64,000 nucleotides of DNA from Streptomyces graminofaciens. Its GTDB lineage: Bacteria; Actinomycetota; Actinomycetes; Streptomycetales; Streptomycetaceae. Location of the stretch: contig NZ_AP018448.1 of assembly GCF_030294945.1 (NCBI RefSeq), forward strand, positions 3,596,001 through 3,660,000, in the 5' to 3' direction. The translations under genes and the position numbers were made by a program. Positions within the stretch are counted from its first letter, which is position 1. Every line of letters begins with the position of its first letter. Positions 36,482 to 45,590 of this stretch are shown here, piece by piece. The notes below the pieces were generated by a model, which did not search any database, had not been told where the DNA came from, and was given only the letters and a program-made list of their open reading frames with translations.

Positions 36482-38062
36482 ATGGCCGCCGTCGACATCA
36501 GCCCCGCAGTCGCCCTGCACCGCAGAGCCAAGTACCCGACGCCCACCGCCCTCGTCTACGAAGGGCAGGAGTTCTCCGCCGCCGACCTCAGCCGCACCGC
36601 GGTCGAGCTGGCCGCCGGGCTCGCCGAGCAGGGGCTGCGCCGCGGCGACCGCATCGCCTACCTCGGCTTCAACAGCGCGGTCTTCCTGCACACCCTGTTC
36701 GCCGCCGCGCATCTCGGCGCCGTCTTCGTCCCGGTCAACTTCCGCCTGGCCGCCGACGAGGTACGCCACATCCTCACGGACAGCGGTGCCCACACCCTCG
36801 TCGTGGAGGAGGGCCACCGTGAACTCGTGGAGTCGATCCTCGGCGAGGTACCCGCCCGTCGCCACCTCCTCGTCGACACCGACCCCGCCTGCCCGGCCGC
36901 CGCCACGGCTGCCTCGGACGTCTGGACGCCGCTGTCGCGGCTGCTCGGCCCCGGGCGGCCCACCCGCGAACCGGTGCCGCTGCACGACGACGACCTCGGC
37001 GCCCTGATGTACACCTCCGGCACCACCGGCCGCCCCAAAGGCGTCATGCTCACGCACGGCAATCTGTGGTGGAACGCCGTCAACGTCGACAGCATGGTCG
37101 ACACCCGCTCCGACGACGTGAACCTGGCCGCCGCCCCCCTCTTCCACATCGGCGGCCTCAACGCCCTCACCCTGCGCACCCTGCTGCGCGGCGGCACGGT
37201 CGTCCTGCGGCGCGGCTTCGACCCCGCCCAGTGCCTCGACGACCTCGTCCGGTACCGGGTGAACGGTCTCTTCGCCGTCCCCGCCATGTTCGCCGCCCTC
37301 GCCCGTGTGCCCGGCTTCGCCGACGCCGATCTGAGCGCCCTGCGCTCCGCCGTCGTCGCGGGAGCGCCCGTGCCTCCGCAGCTGATCAAGGACTACGCCG
37401 AGTGCGGGATCCTGCTCCAGCAGGCGTGGGGGCTCACCGAGACGGCCCCCTTCGCCACCTATCTGCCCGCCGGGCTGACCCAGGAGAAGGCGGGTTCGGC
37501 CGGCGCCCCGATGCCGTACACCGAGATCTGTCTCACCCACCCCGGCACCGGAGCCAGGATCGACGAGGCGGACACACGCGGCGAGATCTGCGTCCGCGGC
37601 CCCAACGTCACCCCCGGCTACTGGAACAACCCCGAGGCCACCGCCGCCGCCTTCGACGACGCAGGCTGGTTCCACACCGGTGACGTCGCCCACCGCGACA
37701 AGGACGGCTTCTACTACATCGTCGACCGGCTCAAGGACATGATCATCAGCGGTGGCGAGAACATCTACCCCGCCGAGGTGGAGCGGGTCCTCGCCGCCTG
37801 CCCCGGCGTCCTGGAGGCAGCCGTCATCGGCGTCCCCGACCCCAAGTGGGGCGAGACCGTCCAGGCCGTCCTCACCTGCGCCTCCGGAACGGTCCTGACA
37901 CTGGAGGACGTACGGGAGTTCGCCGGCCGGCACCTCGCCCGCTACAAGCTCCCCACCCGACTCCTGCTCGTCGACCAACTGCCCCGCAACGCCAGCGGCA
38001 AGCTCGCCAAGGCCGAACTGCGCCGCATGGCCGAGGCCGCGCCCGCCACCGACACCGTGTGA
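36482..38062 (+). CDS. Acyl-CoA synthetase, AMP-forming
   Basis: The 526-residue ANL-superfamily ligase has [14 protein letters not shown], the QQAWGLTET motif, GDVAHRDKDGFYYIVDRLKD and the C-terminal Lys in NASGKLAK. It is similar to medium-chain or aryl acyl-CoA synthetases. In an operon for a phenylpropanoid it may activate cinnamate or phenylpropionate, or a dead-end acid. Classical hca/mhp operons lack such an enzyme, so it is an added branch. ATG 36482 follows GAAGGAG; a longer in-frame extension reaches back into the dehydrogenase gene and is discounted. Confidence 0.88.
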   Translation: MAAVDISPAVALHRRAKYPTPTALVYEGQEFSAADLSRTAVELAAGLAEQGLRRGDRIAYLGFNSAVFLHTLFAAAHLGAVFVPVNFRLAADEVRHILTDSGAHTLVVEEGHRELVESILGEVPARRHLLVDTDPACPAAATAASDVWTPLSRLLGPGRPTREPVPLHDDDLGALMYTSGTTGRPKGVMLTHGNLWWNAVNVDSMVDTRSDDVNLAAAPLFHIGGLNALTLRTLLRGGTVVLRRGFDPAQCLDDLVRYRVNGLFAVPAMFAALARVPGFADADLSALRSAVVAGAPVPPQLIKDYAECGILLQQAWGLTETAPFATYLPAGLTQEKAGSAGAPMPYTEICLTHPGTGARIDEADTRGEICVRGPNVTPGYWNNPEATAAAFDDAGWFHTGDVAHRDKDGFYYIVDRLKDMIISGGENIYPAEVERVLAACPGVLEAAVIGVPDPKWGETVQAVLTCASGTVLTLEDVREFAGRHLARYKLPTRLLLVDQLPRNASGKLAKAELRRMAEAAPATDTV

Positions 38063-38439
38063 GCCCCGCCGTGATCACCGCTCTCGACCTGCCGCTGCCG
38101 CCCGGCCTCCGGCTGTACCGCGTGCGGGACCACCCCCTGCGGGCCTGTTATCCGTACGGCGCGCACGACCTCGCCGTACGCCTGGTACGGCAGGACCTCG
38201 CCGAGGCCGGCCGGCTGCTGCGCGACCTCGTCCCGGCGCTGTTCGCCGCCGATCCGCGCTGCCGCCGCGTGGTCGCCGCACCGGCCGAGGACGACATCGC
38301 CGCCCAGGCTGCCTTCGAGGCGGGCGGCTTCCGCCGGGTCGCGGAGGCGGACCTGCCGGACGGCAGCGTGGTCCTGTACACGGTGGAACCCCCCGAGATC
38401 GCCGAACTACCCACAGCCCTGGACGACATGCCCCACTGA
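38059..38439 (+). CDS. Small GNAT-like acetyltransferase domain protein
   Basis: The 126-residue protein overlaps the CoA ligase stop (GTGA). Its C-terminal half, AQAAFEAGGFRRVAEADLPDG followed by a final strand, looks like the last beta-alpha-beta part of the GNAT fold (similar to the RhbD/siderophore acetyltransferase type), preceded by helices with LLRDLVPALFAADPRCRRVVA. The acetyl-CoA loop is not clear, so activity is uncertain. It may be a partner of the ligase, perhaps regulating it by lysine acetylation as some GNATs do with acyl-CoA synthetases; this is inference from the overlap only. Confidence 0.6.
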   Translation: MSPAVITALDLPLPPGLRLYRVRDHPLRACYPYGAHDLAVRLVRQDLAEAGRLLRDLVPALFAADPRCRRVVAAPAEDDIAAQAAFEAGGFRRVAEADLPDGSVVLYTVEPPEIAELPTALDDMPH

Positions 38440-38576
38440 TCCCGCTTCCCGCCACGACGGCCGACGGCACAGGCAGCAGACCTGGCCGTCGGCCCCGGCG
38501 TTTTCACAGGTCGCCCGTGCTGTACAGCGGCACGACCAGTGGAGCCCGGCCCCGGTCACCGGTCACCGTAACCCTC

Positions 38577-39566
38577 GTGCTTGCCGCTATCGCCATCTCC
38601 CAGAGCGCCACCGATCCCCTGTCCGGGCTCGTCCTGCGCGACGTACCGAAACCCGAACCCGAGCCCGGCTGGTCCCGGGTGCGTGTCATGGCCTCCTCGC
38701 TGAACATGCACGACCTGTGGACCCTGCGGGGCGTCGGCCATCCGCCCGAGCGGCTCCCGATCATCCTCGGCTGCGACGCCGCCGGATACGACGAGGACGG
38801 CAACGAGGTCATCGTCCACCCGGTGCTGGGCGACCCGGACGCCGGCCGCGGCGACGAGACGCTGGACCCGAACCGGGCGCTGCTGTCCGAACGGCACGAC
38901 GGTTCGTTCGCCGAGTGGCTGACCGTCCCCACCCGCAACCTGGTGCCCAAGCCCGCGTGGCTGTCGTTCGACGAGGCCGCCTGTCTGCCGGTCGCCTGGA
39001 CCACCGCCTACCGCATGCTGTTCACCCAGGCCAGGATCACCGCGGGCGACCGGGTCCTCGTCCAGGGCGCGGGCGGCGGTGTCGCCTCCGCCGCGATTCG
39101 GCTCGCGGTGGCCGCGGGCGCCGTCGTCTACGCCACCAGCCGCAGCGAGGACAAGCGCGCCGAAGCCCTCGGCTGGGGCGCCAGGGCCGCCGTACCCACC
39201 GGGGAGCGGCTGCCCGAGAAGGTCGACGTGGTGATCGAGACGGTGGGAGAGGCCACCTGGTCGCACTCCCTGAAGTCACTCCGTCCCGGCGGCACCGTCG
39301 TGATCGCCGGCGCCACCAGCGGCACCAACCCGCCCGCCGACCTGGGCCGCGTCTTCTACCTCCAGCAGCGCATCCTCGGCTCCACCGGCGGTACCCGCGC
39401 CGAACTGGTCGCGATGCTCCGCATGCTCGACGCGACCGGCACCCGCCCGGTGATCGACCGGACCCTGCCGCTCACGGACATCCACAAGGGATTCCAGCTC
39501 ATGATCGACGGCGGGCTGACCGGAAAGCTCGTCATCCATCCGTCGGACTCCCGCCCGCAGAAGTAA
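38577..39566 (+). CDS. MDR family reductase without zinc site (quinone/enoyl reductase type)
   Basis: This medium-chain dehydrogenase (329 residues from GTG 38577) has LGCDAAGYD where zinc enzymes carry GHE, so it lacks the catalytic zinc; the NADPH motif is VLVQGAGGGVASAAIRLA. It resembles quinone oxidoreductase and 2-enoyl reductases. It could reduce the side-chain double bond of a cinnamate-type substrate before ring attack, which would explain its place in the operon. An upstream GTG at 38517 (349 residues) is an alternative start with AGG six bases before it; 38577 aligns better with the family N-terminus. Confidence 0.8.
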   Translation: MLAAIAISQSATDPLSGLVLRDVPKPEPEPGWSRVRVMASSLNMHDLWTLRGVGHPPERLPIILGCDAAGYDEDGNEVIVHPVLGDPDAGRGDETLDPNRALLSERHDGSFAEWLTVPTRNLVPKPAWLSFDEAACLPVAWTTAYRMLFTQARITAGDRVLVQGAGGGVASAAIRLAVAAGAVVYATSRSEDKRAEALGWGARAAVPTGERLPEKVDVVIETVGEATWSHSLKSLRPGGTVVIAGATSGTNPPADLGRVFYLQQRILGSTGGTRAELVAMLRMLDATGTRPVIDRTLPLTDIHKGFQLMIDGGLTGKLVIHPSDSRPQK

Positions 39567-39575
39567 GGAACGCCC

Positions 39576-40514
39576 ATGCCCGCAGCAGCCGTCGGGTTGT
39601 CCCACTCGCCCCTCATCGGCAAGAACGACCCGGAGCCCGAGGTCCTGGCCCGCGTCGACGAGGCCGTCGAGACCGCGAAGACCTTCATCCGGGCCTTCGA
39701 CCCGGACCTGGTCGTGCTCTACGCACCCGACCACTACAACGGCTTCTTCTACAAGGAGATGCCCCCGTTCTGCCTGGCCACCGAGGCCCACGCGGTGGGC
39801 GACTTCGGCACGGCCGCCGGCCCGCTGTCCGTCGACACCGCCGCCGCCAAGGCCCTGGCCCAGGGCGTGCTCGACCGCGGTATCGACCTCACCGTCTCCG
39901 CCCGCATGACCGTCGACCACGGCTTCGCCCAGCCCCTCGAAGTCCTCTTCGGCGGCATCGACCGAGTCCCGGTCGTGCCCGTCTTCGTCAACGGGGTGGC
40001 CACCCCGCTCGGCCCGGTCAGCCGGATCAGGGCCCTGGGCACGGCGATCGGTGAGGCCGCCGCCGCACTCGACCGCCGCGTGCTGTTCCTCGCCTCCGGC
40101 GGCCTCTCGCACGACCCGCCGGTCCCGGTGCTGGACGGAGCGCCGCCCCGCGTCGCCGACGCGCTCATCGAGGGCCGGCCGCCGACCCCCGAGCAGCGCG
40201 CGAAGGGCGAGCAGCGGGTCGTCCAGGCGGGCCGCGACTACGCCGCCGGATCGACCGCGATGATCCCGATCAACCCCGCCTGGGACAACCGCCTCCTCGA
40301 CCACCTCGAACGCGGTGAGCTGGCGGAGTTCGACTCCTGGACCGTGGACGGCATGGCCGAGGAGGCGGGCGGCTCCGCCCACGAGGTCCGGGCGTGGATC
40401 GCCGCTTTCGCGTCCCTCGCCGCGACCGGCCCGTACGACATGACCTCCCGCTTCTACGAGGCCATCCCCGCGTGGATCGCCGGGTTCGCCGTGGCCACCG
40501 CGGAAGGGCGGTGA
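39576..40514 (+). CDS. mhpB: 2,3-Dihydroxyphenylpropionate 1,2-dioxygenase (class III extradiol)
   Basis: The 312-residue protein matches E. coli MhpB along its length: LSHSPLIG, the metal/acid region YAPDHYNGFFYKEMPPFC, VDHGFAQPLE, FVNGVATPLGP and SGGLSHDPPVP. It opens 2,3-dihydroxyphenylpropionate or 2,3-dihydroxycinnamate next to the side chain. This is the strongest specificity marker in the operon and shows that the upstream dioxygenase acts on a phenylpropanoid. It follows the MDR gene by nine bases and overlaps or abuts mhpD. Confidence 0.95.
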   Translation: MPAAAVGLSHSPLIGKNDPEPEVLARVDEAVETAKTFIRAFDPDLVVLYAPDHYNGFFYKEMPPFCLATEAHAVGDFGTAAGPLSVDTAAAKALAQGVLDRGIDLTVSARMTVDHGFAQPLEVLFGGIDRVPVVPVFVNGVATPLGPVSRIRALGTAIGEAAAALDRRVLFLASGGLSHDPPVPVLDGAPPRVADALIEGRPPTPEQRAKGEQRVVQAGRDYAAGSTAMIPINPAWDNRLLDHLERGELAEFDSWTVDGMAEEAGGSAHEVRAWIAAFASLAATGPYDMTSRFYEAIPAWIAGFAVATAEGR

Positions 40515-40519
40515 CCGGC

Positions 40520-41332
40520 ATGGCGTATCCGCCGGCCGACACGGACGCGGTGGCCAGGGCGGCCGCCCGCCTCGCTGCCGCCCTGGACGAGGGACGGCCC
40601 GTCCCACCCGTACGGGACCTGCTCGGCGAACACGATGTCGCCGCCGCCTACGCCGTACAGCGGGAACTCACCCGTCGCAGGCTGGCGGCCGGCGCGGTCG
40701 TCGTCGGCCGTAAGATCGGCCTGACCTCACCGGCCGTACAACGTCAACTCGGCGTGGACCAGCCCGACTTCGGTGTGCTGTTCGCCGACATGGACGTCTC
40801 GGGCCTGCCCGAGGTGCCGTCCGGGCGGCTGCTCCAGCCCAAGGCCGAGGCGGAGATCGCCTTCGTGCTGAGGGAGGACCTGGCCGACGGCGATCTGGAC
40901 CCGGTACGGATCCGGGCGGCCGTGGACCACGCGGTCGCCGCGCTGGAGATCGTCGACAGCCGTGTCGCCGACTGGGACATCCGCCTCACCGACACGGTCG
41001 CGGACAACGCCTCCAGCGGACTGTTCGTACTCGCCGAACGCCGGCTCACCCTCGACGAGTTCGAGCCCCGCGAGGCCACCATGCGGCTGTACGCGGACGA
41101 CGTGCTCGTCTCCGAGGGCAACGGCGCCGCCTGCCTCGGTGACCCGCTGAACGCGCTGGCCTGGCTGGCCCGCACGGCAAGGGAGTTCGGCGAGCCGCTG
41201 CGCGCGGGCCAGGTCGTCCTGTCCGGCGCGCTCGGCCCCATGGTCCCCGCCCCGCCCGGCACCCGCGTGCGCGCCGAGATCAGTTCGCTCGGTGAGGTCA
41301 CCGCCGCCTTCTCCGAAAAGGGCGACACGTGA
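40520..41332 (+). CDS. mhpD: 2-Keto-4-pentenoate hydratase
   Basis: The 270-residue protein has the hydratase/decarboxylase pattern KIGLTSPAVQRQLGVDQPDFGVLF, KAEAEIAFVL, ALEIVDSRVADWDI and VADNASSG, and the usual length of MhpD (about 269). It hydrates 2-hydroxypenta-2,4-dienoate to 4-hydroxy-2-oxovalerate. ATG 40520 is preferred because GGAAGGG lies about ten bases upstream; GTG 40511, overlapping mhpB, is an alternative. The following aldolase and acylating acetaldehyde dehydrogenase (mhpE, mhpF) are not in this window. Confidence 0.92.
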   Translation: MAYPPADTDAVARAAARLAAALDEGRPVPPVRDLLGEHDVAAAYAVQRELTRRRLAAGAVVVGRKIGLTSPAVQRQLGVDQPDFGVLFADMDVSGLPEVPSGRLLQPKAEAEIAFVLREDLADGDLDPVRIRAAVDHAVAALEIVDSRVADWDIRLTDTVADNASSGLFVLAERRLTLDEFEPREATMRLYADDVLVSEGNGAACLGDPLNALAWLARTAREFGEPLRAGQVVLSGALGPMVPAPPGTRVRAEISSLGEVTAAFSEKGDT

Positions 41333-41436
41333 CGAAGACCGAGGTCGTCGTCATCGGGTCCCACGTGGCGACACGGCTGCGGCCTGCTCGCCCTCCGGGA
41401 CACGGCCGACGACCTGGTCGGCCGTGTCCGTGACCG
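41329..41436 (+). pseudogene. Possible truncated start of a flavoprotein gene
   Basis: GTG at 41329 overlaps the mhpD stop (GTGA) and opens with a [10 protein letters not shown] strand like the first FAD-binding strand of flavoprotein monooxygenases, but the next residues lack a Gly-rich loop and the frame ends after 35 codons. It may be the remnant of a deleted next gene in the operon (for example an mhpA-type hydroxylase) or a chance ORF over the terminator. Confidence 0.3.
41398..41429. terminator. Strong stem-loop at the end of the hca/mhp operon
   Basis: Perfect 13-base arms ggacacggccgac (41398-41410) and gtcggccgtgtcc (41417-41429) around a 6-base loop lie in the 256-bp gap between mhpD and the convergent aldehyde dehydrogenase. 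The rest of the gap shows no other clear feature. Confidence 0.75.
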
Positions 41437-41588
41437 CCCTGTTCAGGTCGACCACGAGACGCTCACCCTCGGCTGCGGAGGCGAGCGCTCCTCCTTCCTC
41501 CGCCACTCCGGGCGAGGCGGCCTCGGCGAGCTGAACCGCAGCCCCGGCGGCACGGACGGCCCGCCGGGCGCGGTCCGCCCGGCCGGCC

Positions 41589-43013
41589 TCATGCCTTACG
41601 GATGGACAGGACCTGGATGTCGGTGTGCTCCAGCACGCCTTCCAGGCCGTTCTCGACGCCGATGCCGGAGGCCTTGTGGCCGCCGAAGGGCAGGTCGGGG
41701 GTCGGGATCGCCTCCTGGTTGATCCAGACGGTGCCGACCTCGATCCGCGCCGCCAGTTCCTCGGCCGCCGCGATGTCGCGGCTCCAGACGGTGCCGGCGA
41801 GCCCGTACTCGGAGTCGTTGGCGCGGCGGACGACGTCGTCGACGTCCCGGAACCGCAGCAGGGGGACGACCGGGCCGAACGGCTCCTGGGTGACGATCGC
41901 CGCGTCGTCGGCGGGGTCGTCCACCACGGTCGGGTGCACGAAGTAGCCGGGGCCGTCCGGGATCGCGCCCTCGACCAGCAGCCTGGCGCCGGAGCCGATG
42001 GTCGCCTTGATCAGGCCGACGACCTTCTCGTACTGCGCGCGGTTCTGGAGGGGGCCCAGCTGGACGCCGTCCTCCATGCCGTTGCCGACCTTGACGGACC
42101 GTGCGAGCTCGGCGAATCGCTCCGCGAACGCGTCGTAGACGTCCTCGTGCACATAGACCCGCTTGGCGGCGATGCAGAGCTGGCCGCTGTTGACGAAGCA
42201 GGTCCAGAAGACCCGCCTGGCGACCTCGTCCACGTCCACGTCGGGCAGCACGATCGCGGCGTCGTTGCCGCCCAGCTCCAGGGTGACGCGGGAGAGGTTG
42301 CGGGCGGCGGAGGCCATGACCTTGCGGCCGGTCGCGCTGGAGCCGACGAAGGCGATCTTGCGGATGCCCGGGTGCCCGGTGAGTCTCGGGCCGAGACTGT
42401 CACCACCGCTGATGATGTTGACGACGCCGGCGGGTACGACATCGGCCAGCAGCTCGCCGACACGCAGCGTGGTGAGCGGTGTGTACGGCGAGGGCTTGAC
42501 CACGATGGTGTTGCCGGCGAGCAGCGCCGGGCCGATCTTCTTGGCGGCCAGGACGACCGGGTAGTTCCACGGCACGATGCCGGCGACGACGCCGAGCGGT
42601 ACGCGGCGCACCCGGACGCGGTGGGTCCCGGTCTCGGTGATCTCGTCGTCGGGGTACTCCATGGCGGCGTGCGCGTCGAGCCAGTCGGCGAAGGTCGTGA
42701 TCTCGATGCGCGCGTCGGCCAGCGGTTTGCCCTGCTCGGTGGTGAGCAGTACGGCCAGTTCCCCGGTGTGCTCGCGGACGGTCGACGCGCAGGCGGCCAG
42801 CACGGCGCGGCGCTCGTCCACAGGTGTGGCGCGCCAGGTGACGAAGGCCCGTCGCGCGGCTGAGACGGCGGCGTCCAGCTGGGCGTCGCCGGCGTCGGGG
42901 ACGTGGCCGACGATCTCCTCGGTGGCGGGATTCAGCACGCTCAGCAGGCCGCCTTCGGCGCCGACGAGGCGGCCGCCGATGAGCATGCGATGGGTGGGTT
43001 CGGGGTGGATCAC
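41589..43013 (-). CDS. NAD(P)-dependent aldehyde dehydrogenase
   Basis: The 474-residue ALDH has PWNYPV, the Glu in VTLELGGND, the catalytic Cys in [11 protein letters not shown], and the C-terminal EPFGPVVPL and [10 protein letters not shown] blocks. It resembles aminobutyraldehyde/betaine-aldehyde type enzymes with a broad range. It is the third gene of the LuxE-LuxC operon, so it may oxidise an aldehyde formed by LuxC or protect against it. GTG at 43013 is chosen because AGGGAA lies nine bases upstream; GTG 43022 is also in frame. The much longer frame upstream is a shadow of LuxC. Confidence 0.9.
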   Translation of the reverse strand: MIHPEPTHRMLIGGRLVGAEGGLLSVLNPATEEIVGHVPDAGDAQLDAAVSAARRAFVTWRATPVDERRAVLAACASTVREHTGELAVLLTTEQGKPLADARIEITTFADWLDAHAAMEYPDDEITETGTHRVRVRRVPLGVVAGIVPWNYPVVLAAKKIGPALLAGNTIVVKPSPYTPLTTLRVGELLADVVPAGVVNIISGGDSLGPRLTGHPGIRKIAFVGSSATGRKVMASAARNLSRVTLELGGNDAAIVLPDVDVDEVARRVFWTCFVNSGQLCIAAKRVYVHEDVYDAFAERFAELARSVKVGNGMEDGVQLGPLQNRAQYEKVVGLIKATIGSGARLLVEGAIPDGPGYFVHPTVVDDPADDAAIVTQEPFGPVVPLLRFRDVDDVVRRANDSEYGLAGTVWSRDIAAAEELAARIEVGTVWINQEAIPTPDLPFGGHKASGIGVENGLEGVLEHTDIQVLSIRKA

Positions 43014-43030
43014 CGACGTCACTTCCCTGG

Positions 43031-44410
43031 TCAGCGGATACAGGCCTTCGTGCGCATCAGGAACGATTCGAGGTAGTCGTCGTGCGGGATGCCGGGGGGA
43101 AGCCAGTACGTCGGGTGGTCGCCGAGGTAGACGTTGGCGATGCTGGGCTCGTCGATGAGCCGGTCCACGAGCGTCTCGTCGTCGGTGACGGCGGTGAGCA
43201 CCACGGTGTCCTTGAGCGGCTCGACCCCGGCCTCCGGGCTCCACGGCGCCACCCACACACAGGGAAAGCGCTGCTCGACACGGGTCTGTGGGGCATCGGG
43301 GCGGGATACCTGGTGCACGGCGGGGCGCAGCACCGCGGTGCCGTCCCCGAGGTCGTCGACGATCCCGTCGCCGCCCAGCCAGGGGGTGGTGCCGGCGGCC
43401 TTGGCCAGCAGGTACTGCTCGATCCGGCGGGCCTCCTCGATCGGCTTCACGGGCAGCACCGCCTTGGGGTCCTGCGGCGGCAGGCTGGGGAGTACGGAGA
43501 GCCGCTCGGCGATCGCCTGTGCCACCGGTGCCGGGTCGCCCTCGACGAACACCGCGGTGGTGTTGATGCACGCGGCTCCGCCGTGAGCGCTGACCGAGGA
43601 GACGATGGTGTCCAGGTAGGACGTCCAGTCGGCGTCCTTGGTGACGAGGAACTTCGACCGCCCCGGCCCCTGCGGCAGCACCGTCGCCATCGAGGAGTAC
43701 TTGCGCACCACCTCGTCGTCGCCGTACACCATCGCCCGGTCCGCGCCCCGCACGACCTCGTCGGCGGTGGCGTGGTCGGTCGGCAGCAGGGCGACCTGGT
43801 CGGCGCCGAAACCGGCGTCGCGCAGGGCGGTGATCCACCGGTGGGAGCTGAACGGTTCGCGGCTCGACGGCCGCACCGCCACCCGGTAGCCGAGGGCGAG
43901 GGACTGCAGCCACAGGGTGTGGGCGCTCGGCGTGTTGCCGGGGGCGTGGACGGCGAACACGTTTCCGCGACGGGCCCACACGCCGCCGCCGTTGCGGGTG
44001 CGCGGGTCGCGCCAGTCGTTGACCGCCCCGGTGGGCCGGGCCTCCTGGGAGCTGAGGTAGGCGAGATCCGTGTACTGCACGGTGTATTCGAGGGCCATCT
44101 CGGTCGTGATCCAGGGCAGGCCCGACACCCGGCACACCGCGTGCTGGTACTCCGTGACGGACAGTCCACCGACGGTTTCGGTGGCGAAGGCCTTGCCCGC
44201 CCTGGCGATGGCGTCCAGGCGCTGTTCCAGCGGCAGCGGGTCGGCCTTGCGCAGCGCCGACATGGTCCTGGCGACGAAGAGCGGGGGGACCAGGCTCAGT
44301 TCGGCGAACGGCGCGCCGTAGATGTCCTTGACGGTCTGGATGTTCTTCGACCGGTACGCGCCGCCGGGGCCCAGTGCGTCGAGTCGGACGAGGTCGCTCA
44401 TCACGCTCAT
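43031..44410 (-). CDS. luxC: LuxC-like acyl-CoA/acyl-protein reductase
   Basis: The 459-residue protein belongs to the LuxC family (ALDH-fold fatty acyl reductases). It has VFAVHAPGNTPSAHTLWLQSLALGYRVAVRPS in the cofactor region and GGAACINTTAVFVEG with the probable catalytic Cys. LuxC reduces activated acyl groups to aldehydes with NADPH. The start ATG 44410 overlaps the LuxE-like stop as ATGA, so the two are translationally coupled and likely form a complex. Here there are no luciferase genes, so the pair probably produces an aldehyde for another purpose. The shared operator suggests it serves the PKS locus. Confidence 0.88.
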   Translation of the reverse strand: MSVMSDLVRLDALGPGGAYRSKNIQTVKDIYGAPFAELSLVPPLFVARTMSALRKADPLPLEQRLDAIARAGKAFATETVGGLSVTEYQHAVCRVSGLPWITTEMALEYTVQYTDLAYLSSQEARPTGAVNDWRDPRTRNGGGVWARRGNVFAVHAPGNTPSAHTLWLQSLALGYRVAVRPSSREPFSSHRWITALRDAGFGADQVALLPTDHATADEVVRGADRAMVYGDDEVVRKYSSMATVLPQGPGRSKFLVTKDADWTSYLDTIVSSVSAHGGAACINTTAVFVEGDPAPVAQAIAERLSVLPSLPPQDPKAVLPVKPIEEARRIEQYLLAKAAGTTPWLGGDGIVDDLGDGTAVLRPAVHQVSRPDAPQTRVEQRFPCVWVAPWSPEAGVEPLKDTVVLTAVTDDETLVDRLIDEPSIANVYLGDHPTYWLPPGIPHDDYLESFLMRTKACIR

Positions 44411-45507
44411 CAGTAGACTCCCTCGATCACGGCTTCGCCGTCGAAGACCTGGACCGGGGTCACATCCGCCAGGGAGTCGCCCACCTGTCCTCGCGGCCCC
44501 GGCACACGGGTGGCCTCGTCGCGGTCGAGGTTGTTGGGCAGCAGGAAGCTCCGGCTGACGTGGTTGACCACCACCCGGCCGCGGGCGCCGTGTTCGACCT
44601 GTTTCCCGCTGTCGGGGTCGACGACCCGGAAGGTGATGAACGGTGCCGGCGGATCGAAGACGCACTCCCCGGCGTCCTCGGTGACCCGCTGTCCGCAGCT
44701 GTGCAGCATCATCGTGCTGCCGAAGAACCCGATGAGCGGGAGGCCGGGAAAGACCTCGCTGCCGAGCACGTCACGGGTGCCGGCGTCCATGTGCGCGCCG
44801 GCCCAGATGATCGCCCTGGCCTTGTCCCGCACCAGGTCGGTCAACTCGTCGTCGACGGCGAGGCGTTCGAGTACCGGTGGCGTGATGGCGAGGACGCCCA
44901 CGTCCTGGCTGCGTAACACGTGCCGGGCCTGTTCGAGCAGATGGTCGGCGTAGGCGCGGGCGTCCTCGGTGCGGCCGGAGGAGATGAGTCGTTTGACCCA
45001 GCGCGGGTCCATGTCGATCGAGAACGCGTGGCCACCGCGATCCTTGGCGAGCCGCGCATACGCGTAGCCGCCCATGTGCGGACCGGTGGGAAACATCATC
45101 AGCCAGTTCGCGCCCCTCGGCGCGCCGTGCGCGTCCAGGGTCGAGTCGAGCCATTCCTGCGACTTGCGGAACCAGTCCCGCAGGAGGACCACGCGCTTGG
45201 GCTGGCCGGTCGTGCCACCGCTCTCGAAGATCCCGCAGATCTCCGGCTTGTCGCCGTAACCGCGCGGAACGAGGTCCTCGACGCGTACGTCGCGCAGCTC
45301 GTCGCACACGTTGGGGAACAACGCCAGATCATCGACCCCCCGGACATCGGTCAGCGGGTCGAAATCGAGTGTCTTCGCCCGCGCCAGCCAGAACGGCGAC
45401 CCTGTCCTCGGGTCGAAGTGCCATCGCATCGCCGCCCTGATGAACTCGCCCGGGTCATGGCCGTCTCCGATCGGCCTGTCGAGAACGGTGTCGATATCGT
45501 CGATCAT
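44410..45507 (-). CDS. luxE: LuxE/phenylacetate-CoA ligase-like acyl-activating enzyme
   Basis: The 365-residue protein is an ANL-fold acyl activator with FESGGTTGQPKRVVLLRDWF as the ATP loop and FFGSTMML later, lacking the full C-terminal lid of classical CoA ligases; this is the LuxE acyl-protein synthetase pattern. LuxE adenylates a fatty acid, takes it on a Cys and hands it to LuxC. The ATG at 45507 follows CCGGAGG. It heads a minus-strand operon LuxE-LuxC-ALDH divergent from the second MFS gene, with the palindromic operator between them. Substrate (fatty or aryl acid) is not evident. Confidence 0.82.
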   Translation of the reverse strand: MIDDIDTVLDRPIGDGHDPGEFIRAAMRWHFDPRTGSPFWLARAKTLDFDPLTDVRGVDDLALFPNVCDELRDVRVEDLVPRGYGDKPEICGIFESGGTTGQPKRVVLLRDWFRKSQEWLDSTLDAHGAPRGANWLMMFPTGPHMGGYAYARLAKDRGGHAFSIDMDPRWVKRLISSGRTEDARAYADHLLEQARHVLRSQDVGVLAITPPVLERLAVDDELTDLVRDKARAIIWAGAHMDAGTRDVLGSEVFPGLPLIGFFGSTMMLHSCGQRVTEDAGECVFDPPAPFITFRVVDPDSGKQVEHGARGRVVVNHVSRSFLLPNNLDRDEATRVPGPRGQVGDSLADVTPVQVFDGEAVIEGVY

Positions 45508-45590
45508 GACGCCTCCGGTGTCTCGCCCCTCGTGCGGGCCACGCTCGGTGCGGTCATTCCAGCGGGGAGGGGGTGACGCGGGAAGGACGC

